A DNA stretch of 9,544 nt, taken from NIOZ-UU13 sp964417935 (lineage in GTDB: Bacteria > Planctomycetota > Phycisphaerae > Sedimentisphaerales > Anaerobacaceae). The translations under genes were made by a program, and so were the position numbers. Location of the stretch: assembly GCA_964417935.1 (NCBI GenBank), contig CAYQKF010000167.1, positions 1 through 9,544 on the forward strand, written 5' to 3'. Shown one piece after another: positions 7,111 through 9,544 of the stretch (positions within the stretch are counted from its first letter, which is position 1; the number at the start of each line of letters is the position of its first letter). Below the pieces are notes generated by a model that was given only the letters and a program-made list of their open reading frames with translations, was not told where the DNA came from and ran no database searches.

Positions 7111-7138
7111 TACCTCTTATATTACCTCTTTACCTCTT
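7111..7138 (-). promoter_or_regulatory. Three AAGAGGTA copies at the pnp ribosome site
   Basis: On the minus strand the exact 8-mer AAGAGGTA occurs at 7131-7138, 7123-7130 and 7111-7118. The copy nearest the start is correctly placed as the Shine-Dalgarno site for the ATG at 7106. The two upstream copies are too far away to serve directly but could act as ribosome standby sites or as a target for translational autocontrol. Replication slippage is the simplest alternative. Confidence 0.6.
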
Positions 7139-7144
7139 TGGAAT

Positions 7145-7158
7145 GTCCAGAAGTGGAC
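7145..7158 (-). ncRNA. Hairpin in the rpsO-pnp spacer
   Basis: GTCCA-CTTC-TGGAC is a 5-bp stem with a tetraloop between rpsO and pnp in the transcript. A second, looser pairing (CACACA with TGTGTG, about 7159-7195) lies upstream. In Escherichia coli this spacer holds an RNase III-cleaved stem used in PNPase autoregulation. The hairpin here is much smaller and homology of function is only suggested. No T run follows, so it is not a terminator. Confidence 0.35.
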
Positions 7159-7200
7159 CCCACACATAAACGAGCAAGATATTTGTGTGCTTATGCTCAT

Positions 7201-7467
7201 TTATTTTCGTAAGCTAAGCCGGGATATAATCTTCTGATAGCGTTTGACATCTTTGTTGCTTACATATTTGAGTAACGCTGACCTGGTCCCGACCATTTTC
7301 AACAAACCACGTCTGGATGCGTGGTCTTTGCGATGAGTCTTGAGATGCTCGGTAAGCTCGTTGATCTTGTTTGTCAACAGTGCAATCTGCACTTCGGGTG
7401 AGCCTGTATCCCCTTCGTGAGTCTCAAAATCACCAATAATTTTTTGTTTTTCCTGCTTTGTTATCAT
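7201..7467 (-). CDS. rpsO: 30S ribosomal protein S15
   Basis: S15 is a primary 16S rRNA-binding protein that organises the platform of the small subunit. The 88-residue protein has the family's normal length and hallmark segments: GDTGSPEVQIALLT (about 20-33), the LTEHLKTHRKDHASRRGLL helix region (38-56) with the conserved H-D/S-R residues that bind the rRNA three-way junction, and the C-terminal YQKIISRLSLRK. The ATG is at 7465-7467. The best ribosome site is AAAGGA about 12 bases upstream, a slightly long spacing. It begins the minus-strand run with pnp 94 bases downstream. S15 often represses its own translation through leader RNA; no specific leader fold was recognised here. Confidence 0.98.
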   Translation of the reverse strand: MITKQEKQKIIGDFETHEGDTGSPEVQIALLTNKINELTEHLKTHRKDHASRRGLLKMVGTRSALLKYVSNKDVKRYQKIISRLSLRK

Positions 7468-7536
7468 TTTTTGGATAAATCCTTTCTAACACCTTTCAAC
7501 ATATTACAAAATACAAACTAAGAATTCTAATCGGCT

Positions 7537-7542
7537 ATTATA
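7537..7542 (-). promoter_or_regulatory. Candidate -10 box for rpsO
   Basis: A perfect TATAAT on the minus strand lies about 70 bases before the rpsO ATG. The hexamer at normal spacing upstream (TCAAGA, 7560-7565) is a poor -35. The position fits an rpsO-pnp promoter with a leader of about 60 bases, but only one box is good. Confidence 0.4.
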
Positions 7543-7561
7543 ATATTTGCAAGCCTTTTTC

Positions 7562-7589
7562 TTGACGGTAGATAAAAAAGGTGTAAAAT
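7562..7589 (+). promoter_or_regulatory. Rightward promoter candidate into a gene-free region
   Basis: TTGACG (7562-7567), a 16-base spacer and TAAAAT (7584-7589) give 5/6 matches in each box. It points away from rpsO and would start a transcript near 7596 that runs into the long inverted repeat at 7700-7978, where no credible protein frame exists. If active it would make a structured non-coding RNA. Confidence 0.35.
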
Positions 7590-7653
7590 CATTTTCTGGC
7601 AGGCGATTTTTCGGTTGTCAATCCTCATTCACAAGGTGTAATAACGCCACTTT

Positions 7654-7700
7654 TGTCATTGCGAGCACCTGATGTGATTCTCAGGAAGTATGCAAAAGAG
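7654..7700. repeat. Partial GTCATTGCGA-type dispersed repeat
   Basis: TGTCATTGCGAGCACCTGA (from 7654) resembles the opening of intergenic repeats I know from many environmental genomes (GTCATTGCGA...GCAATC). A second, fuller copy lies at 8001-8070. The first copy seems to be interrupted near 7693, where the long inverted repeat begins. Confidence 0.35.
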
Positions 7701-7986
7701 GCTCAACAGCAAAAAAGTTGGTGGGTTGATAAGAAATAAACCCTGTAACTCTTTTGGATTTAACGCTTCAAGGCAACAGCATGAATGAGTATAATGCCAC
7801 CGCCATCGGGGAGGATAGTGCAACGCGCCGAAGCGCCCCGAGCGCCCTGATGGTGGCATACAGCATAGGGCGGTATCTTCAACGGTTCCGCCCACTTATG
7901 ACATTATGCTGGTGCCCAAAAAGCGATAAATCCTTTTATAATCATGTGTTAATCAACCAACTTTTTTGCAGTTGAACCACAAAAGA
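7693..7986. mobile_element. MITE-like long imperfect inverted repeat (or structured ncRNA)
   Basis: The arms start at 7700 (GGCTCAACAGC then AAAAAAGTTGG) and, read inward on the other strand, at 7978 (GGTTCAACTGC then AAAAAAGTTGG). They match with small gaps through GGATTTA-CGCTT (7756-7768 against about 7919-7932) and GGCA-CAGCAT (7772-7782 against about 7906-7917), so about 80-95 bases of each arm pair. The centre has its own stems: ATGCCACC (7794-7801)/GGTGGCAT (7853-7860) and GGGCGG/CCGCCC (about 7868-7893). CAAAAGA lies at 7693-7699 and 7980-7986, as a 7-bp target duplication would, with a one-base offset on the right. No transposase is present. The frames inside it on both strands look like artefacts of the repeat. 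Confidence 0.5.
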
Positions 7987-8000
7987 AAATGGACCAGCAA

Positions 8001-8070
8001 TGTCATTTCGAAGGAGTACCGCCCCAATTGAGCTTAAGCTCAATTGGGGCGAGGCAACTGTGGCAATCCC
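8001..8070. repeat. GTCATT-type dispersed repeat containing a perfect 32-bp palindrome
   Basis: The outer parts TGTCATTTCGAAGGAG (from about 8001) and GGCAATCCC (about 8062-8070) look like the two ends of a GTCATTGCGA...GCAATC-type intergenic repeat. Between them, 8020-8051 is a perfect palindrome with no loop: half-site CGCCCCAATTGAGCTT and its exact reverse complement. Such a sequence can extrude as a cruciform or make a strong hairpin in RNA. No T run follows, so it is not a standard terminator. Confidence 0.6.
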
Positions 8071-8108
8071 AAACCTCAAAATGCGAAAACCGTTTATTTT
8101 CTTAAGAG

Positions 8109-8214
8109 GCCCCCGTCTTGCTTTTGCCTGCTACCTTGTCTTGCAACGATAGTCGCAGAGGCAAGCAAGAAAGCAGGGGGCAGGGAGAGCTGTTACCGGC
8201 GTTGCAGGGCAAGG
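8109..8214. repeat. Interlocking inverted repeats with pseudoknot order
   Basis: Arm 1 (8109-8131, GCCCCC...TTGCCTGC) pairs imperfectly with 8155-8181 (GCAGAGGCAAGC...GCAGGGGGC). Arm 2, CCTTGTCTTGCAACG (8134-8148), lies in the loop of arm 1 and pairs with CGTTGCAGGGCAAGG (8200-8214), with two G-U pairs in plus-strand RNA. The order 1-2-1'-2' is that of a pseudoknot. Frames of 62 and 64 codons cross here on opposite strands, but neither looks like a protein. It may be repeat debris or a structured RNA. Confidence 0.4.
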
Positions 8215-8333
8215 GAGTAGTTGCGGATTCCCCTGCGGACCCGGGCGGGAGCTCCTTCCATAAAGCAGAAGGCGTCAAGGAGGCGGTGACATTCATCAGT
8301 CGTTAAGGTTTTGGGGGATTCGGAGCTCATAGG

Positions 8334-8825
8334 TTACCACAAGTCATAGATATCGATTTGCTCAACGCGCTCAGCGAGTTGGCTTTCAACAATCTTTCCA
8401 CCGGAAATGCGATATATAGCTATCTCGGTGTAGTATTCGATGATTAAATTATCAATATCCCAAAAGTCCCATTCGAGACGAACCGCCACCATGTCATCCT
8501 CTGCGATGATGTCCTCGAATGTAACTGGCGTATAACGGATGACACGGCCTTCAAGTTCGTGACCTCTGGAATAATGTGGAATTGGTTTCTCCTGCCCTCC
8601 AGTAGTGGGGCCGTATTGTAAATAATTTGGGTCATAAAATTCTGGCAGGGTGTGATCGTTCGGGTCTTCGTCAAAAGCAAGAATCGCCTGCCTGACGAGG
8701 ACCTTGTTCTGCTCTTCCTGCGTCAACTCCGATGGTTTCTCTGCTGAGCCGAGAGCCAGTGCTAAGCAAAACAACACAGACAACGGAATCAGTAATTTGA
8801 TCATTTTTTTGTAGTACCTTGACAT
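8334..8825 (-). CDS. Secreted SnoaL/NTF2-like protein
   Basis: With the ATG at 8823-8825 the product has 163 residues: a signal peptide with a basic start (MSRYYKKMIK), a hydrophobic core (about 11-25) and likely cleavage after GSA near residue 27. There is no lipobox cysteine at the cleavage point. The mature part resembles SnoaL-like, ester-cyclase-type NTF2 folds: an early helix ending LAFDEDPNDHTLPEFYDPNY, then TPVTFEDIIAEDDMVAVRLEW and a final EIAIYRISGGKIVE strand pair. Such folds form a cone-shaped pocket for binding or simple catalysis; no substrate can be named. The chosen start has AGAAAGGA 7 bases upstream. An ATG at 8868-8870 (178 residues, GTGAGGA site) is possible but gives an over-long signal n-region and its AUG sits at the edge of an inverted repeat. 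Confidence 0.75.
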   Translation of the reverse strand: MSRYYKKMIKLLIPLSVLFCLALALGSAEKPSELTQEEQNKVLVRQAILAFDEDPNDHTLPEFYDPNYLQYGPTTGGQEKPIPHYSRGHELEGRVIRYTPVTFEDIIAEDDMVAVRLEWDFWDIDNLIIEYYTEIAIYRISGGKIVESQLAERVEQIDIYDLW

Positions 8826-8855
8826 GATTTTATCCTTTCTAAAGAGTTTGAGAAA

Positions 8856-8928
8856 TTTAAGAGCGCTCATACGTTGTCCTCACCTGCAGGACGTGCAGCT
8901 ATAGACGCTGAGCGCTTCAACTCTTAAA
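8856..8928 (-). promoter_or_regulatory. Inverted repeat between the small gene and the SnoaL-like gene
   Basis: TTTAAGAGCGCTCA (8856-8869) pairs with TGAGCGC-TTCAA-CTCTTAAA (8909-8928), perfect apart from a 5-base bulge, and encloses an inner hairpin CTGCA-GGACG-TGCAG (8884-8898). In the minus-strand RNA this stem includes the stop codon of the small gene and UG of the alternative AUG at 8870, while leaving the AGAAAGGA site of the 8825 start free. It may tune translation or stabilise the downstream mRNA. No T run follows, so termination is unlikely. Confidence 0.5.
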
Positions 8929-9067
8929 CATGATCTATAAGACTTCGGACATTCGAGTAGGCCTGGGCAAGCATGGCAAGTGCGGTGTCGTAGTCACGTG
9001 CTTCGATCTTTGCCTGGGATGTTTTAAGACAAGTCTTAGCGTTGCACATGTGGTTCTCTATGTTCAT
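8924..9067 (-). CDS. Small protein of 47 residues, function unknown
   Basis: The frame starts ATG at 9065-9067, with an in-frame TAG four codons upstream, and ends TAA at 8924-8926. The product begins MNIENHMCNAKTCLKTSQAK and then reads as an alanine-rich amphipathic helix (ARDYDTALAMLAQAYSNV) ending LIDHV. The DYDTALAMLAQAY spacing recalls one helix pair of a TPR-like fold, too short to assign. Two cysteines lie near residues 8 and 13. No strong ribosome site is seen; GGATAAAG is about 17 bases upstream. It sits just downstream of a good promoter and palindromic operator, and about 100 bases upstream of the secreted-protein gene on the same strand. I do not recognise it, and it could be a leader ORF. 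Confidence 0.5.
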   Translation of the reverse strand: MNIENHMCNAKTCLKTSQAKIEARDYDTALAMLAQAYSNVRSLIDHV

Positions 9068-9070
9068 AAG

Positions 9071-9107
9071 TTTTGACTACTTTATCCGGCCGGTGGGCCG
9101 GTCAAAA
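9071..9107 (-). promoter_or_regulatory. Leader hairpin before the small gene
   Basis: CCGGCC (9086-9091), loop GGTG and GGCCGG (9096-9101) form a perfect 6-bp GC stem. An alternative outer pairing, TTTTGAC (9071-9077) with GTCAAAA (9101-9107), overlaps it by one base. Both lie in the predicted 5' untranslated RNA, a few bases upstream of the small gene's start, and could switch access to it or form a DNA-level operator. Confidence 0.4.
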
Positions 9108-9109
9108 GT

Positions 9110-9159
9110 AAACGGACATTTCAGAAATGTCATTGTAGACAAAACGGACATCTTGTCAA
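9110..9159 (-). promoter_or_regulatory. Strong promoter with palindromic operator at the start site
   Basis: On the minus strand TTGACA (9154-9159), a 16-base spacer and TACAAT (9132-9137) make a near-consensus promoter with predicted transcription start near 9125. Directly after the -10, GACATTTC (9115-9122), one A and GAAATGTC (9124-9131) form a perfect 17-bp palindrome covering that start. The half-site also repeats in the spacer: AAACGGACAT occurs at 9110-9119 and 9142-9151, 32 bp or about three helical turns apart. This is the layout of a repressor-controlled promoter. Part of an insertion-sequence end is an alternative. Confidence 0.6.
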
Positions 9160-9210
9160 CAACAAATCGAAAGAGTTTTTATCGACCTTTTTGTAGTAGC
9201 CCTGGCAAAT

Positions 9211-9292
9211 CAAATCATCCTATATAGTTGGAAGACCGCAGTCATTTGACTACTGCATTTGACTACTGTGTTGCCGAAAACAAATCATCCTA
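9211..9292. repeat. Direct repeats CAAATCATCCTA and CATTTGACTACTG
   Basis: CAAATCATCCTA occurs exactly at 9211-9222 and 9281-9292. Between them CATTTGACTACTG is tandemly duplicated at 9243-9255 and 9256-9268. The 12-mer pair could be footprints of a small insertion. There is no third copy and no regular spacing, so this is not a CRISPR array. Confidence 0.6.
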
Positions 9293-9386
9293 ACCTGGGC
9301 GAGCCGGAACCAAAGAGGCGACTAAAAGGCTGACGCCTTAGCGAAACCGCCTTCTGCTGCTAAACATCTGTCTGATTCACACGACC

Positions 9387-9426
9387 GCAATCTCCCTCCC
9401 ACCCTCTTTCGAGGGAGGGAGATTGC
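9387..9426. repeat. 14-bp perfect inverted repeat, GA/CT-rich hairpin
   Basis: GCAATCTCCCTCCC (9387-9400) and GGGAGGGAGATTGC (9413-9426) pair exactly around a 12-base loop, and CCCTC/GAGGG inside gives an alternative register. It is followed by TTTCTCT on the plus strand, which is a poor T run. It could be a weak rightward terminator, but the sequence looks more like a dispersed intergenic hairpin repeat. Confidence 0.6.
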
Positions 9427-9479
9427 TTTCTCTGTTACTAAAAAGCTTTGCCTCTGCTGCCGGGTCGATCAAACACCAC

Positions 9480-9500
9480 GCCAAATAACAACGATTTGGC
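9480..9500. repeat. GCCAAAT/ATTTGGC hairpin
   Basis: GCCAAAT (9480-9486) and ATTTGGC (9494-9500) form a 7-bp stem with a 7-base loop. No T run follows. No role can be assigned. Confidence 0.4.
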
Positions 9501-9544
9501 ATGTCGTTTGAAGCGCCCCTCGGTTTATCAACTTCGAATCATCT

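Larger units (their letters stand above)
7468..8333. other. Gene-free structured intergenic region
   Basis: This 866-base stretch between rpsO and the secreted-protein gene has no frame with a plausible product. It holds the rpsO leader, two opposed promoter candidates, a MITE-like inverted repeat, a 32-bp palindrome in a dispersed repeat and interlocking inverted repeats. From 8215 to 8333 only GC-rich sequence with short imperfect repeats is seen; no terminator was recognised for the gene ending at 8334. Confidence 0.6.
9160..9544. other. Repeat-rich right end without a recognised gene
   Basis: No frame in this stretch looks like a protein, and short frames on either strand lack ribosome sites. 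It holds the 12-bp and 13-bp direct repeats, a CTAA-AGGC/GCCT-TAG hairpin near 9323-9342, the CT/GA-rich hairpin at 9387-9426 and a 7-bp hairpin at 9480-9500. An ATG at 9501 (MSFEAPLGLS...) stays open to the window edge for only 14 codons and cannot be judged. Confidence 0.5.

Noticed and set aside
7656..7895. 79-codon minus-strand frame and an overlapping 73-codon plus-strand frame (7754-7975)
   Set aside because: Both lie within or across the arms of the long inverted repeat, overlap on opposite strands, lack ribosome sites and have cysteine/proline-rich composition unlike a folded protein.
8102..8306. Frames of 64 codons (minus) and 62 codons (plus) covering the same segment
   Set aside because: They mirror each other over GC-rich inverted repeats, show no known motif and no ribosome site.
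9042..9227. 61-codon plus-strand frame
   Set aside because: It crosses the promoter, operator and leader hairpin of the opposite-strand unit and overlaps the better small gene.
9211..9292. CRISPR-like spaced repeats
   Set aside because: Only two copies of a 12-mer exist, the interval contains its own tandem repeat, and no cas gene is present.
9387..9426. Intrinsic terminator at the GA/CT-rich hairpin
   Set aside because: The stem is strong but neither side has a clear T run; it was kept only as a hairpin repeat.
9530..9544. TTCGAATC as a tRNA T-loop
   Set aside because: No acceptor, anticodon or D-stem could be built around it, and the flanking bases do not pair as a T-stem.
1..9544. Sigma-54 (-24/-12) promoter for the NtrC-type regulator
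   Set aside because: Scanning TGGCA-type motifs by eye on both strands found none followed by TTGCA or TTGCT at the right spacing, for example near 7599, 8062 and 9203.

Overview
The window reads as a chromosomal piece of a Gram-negative, mesophilic environmental bacterium. Dispersed palindromic repeats, frequent TTG starts and a sigma-54 activator beside ribosomal and RNA-decay genes would fit Planctomycetota (Phycisphaerae-like). That assignment is an impression from protein style and repeat content, not a measured placement.

Layout. Positions 1-804 hold no convincing gene. They contain clustered short repeats and hairpins, a leftward promoter-like site, and the promoter of the first gene pair. 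Positions 805-2494 (+ strand) are a tight two-gene unit: an OLD/RecF-like ABC ATPase followed by a DUF3226 TOPRIM protein. This resembles split ATPase plus TOPRIM antiphage modules and is the most interesting coding feature. Positions 2639-7467 (- strand) form a run read as rpsO, pnp, histidine kinase, NtrC-type response regulator. rpsO-pnp is a conserved pair in bacteria; here a minimal membrane-anchored kinase and its sigma-54 activator follow it directly.

Positions 7468-8333 hold no credible protein gene. They contain facing promoter candidates, a 279-bp long imperfect inverted repeat flanked by a 7-bp direct repeat (MITE-like or structured RNA), a perfect 32-bp palindrome inside a dispersed GTCATT-type repeat, and a further set of interlocking inverted repeats. 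Positions 8334-9159 (- strand) form a compact unit: a strong promoter, a 17-bp palindromic operator over the predicted transcription start, a leader hairpin, a 47-codon small gene, another inverted repeat, and a secreted SnoaL/NTF2-like protein. Positions 9160-9544 are again repeat-rich and appear non-coding.

How the parts relate. The ATPase-TOPRIM pair is probably an accessory defence-type insertion beside a housekeeping run. The kinase and regulator would sense an unknown cue and activate sigma-54 promoters outside the window, since no clear -24/-12 site was seen here. Every functional call comes from reading motifs by eye; no homology search was run.
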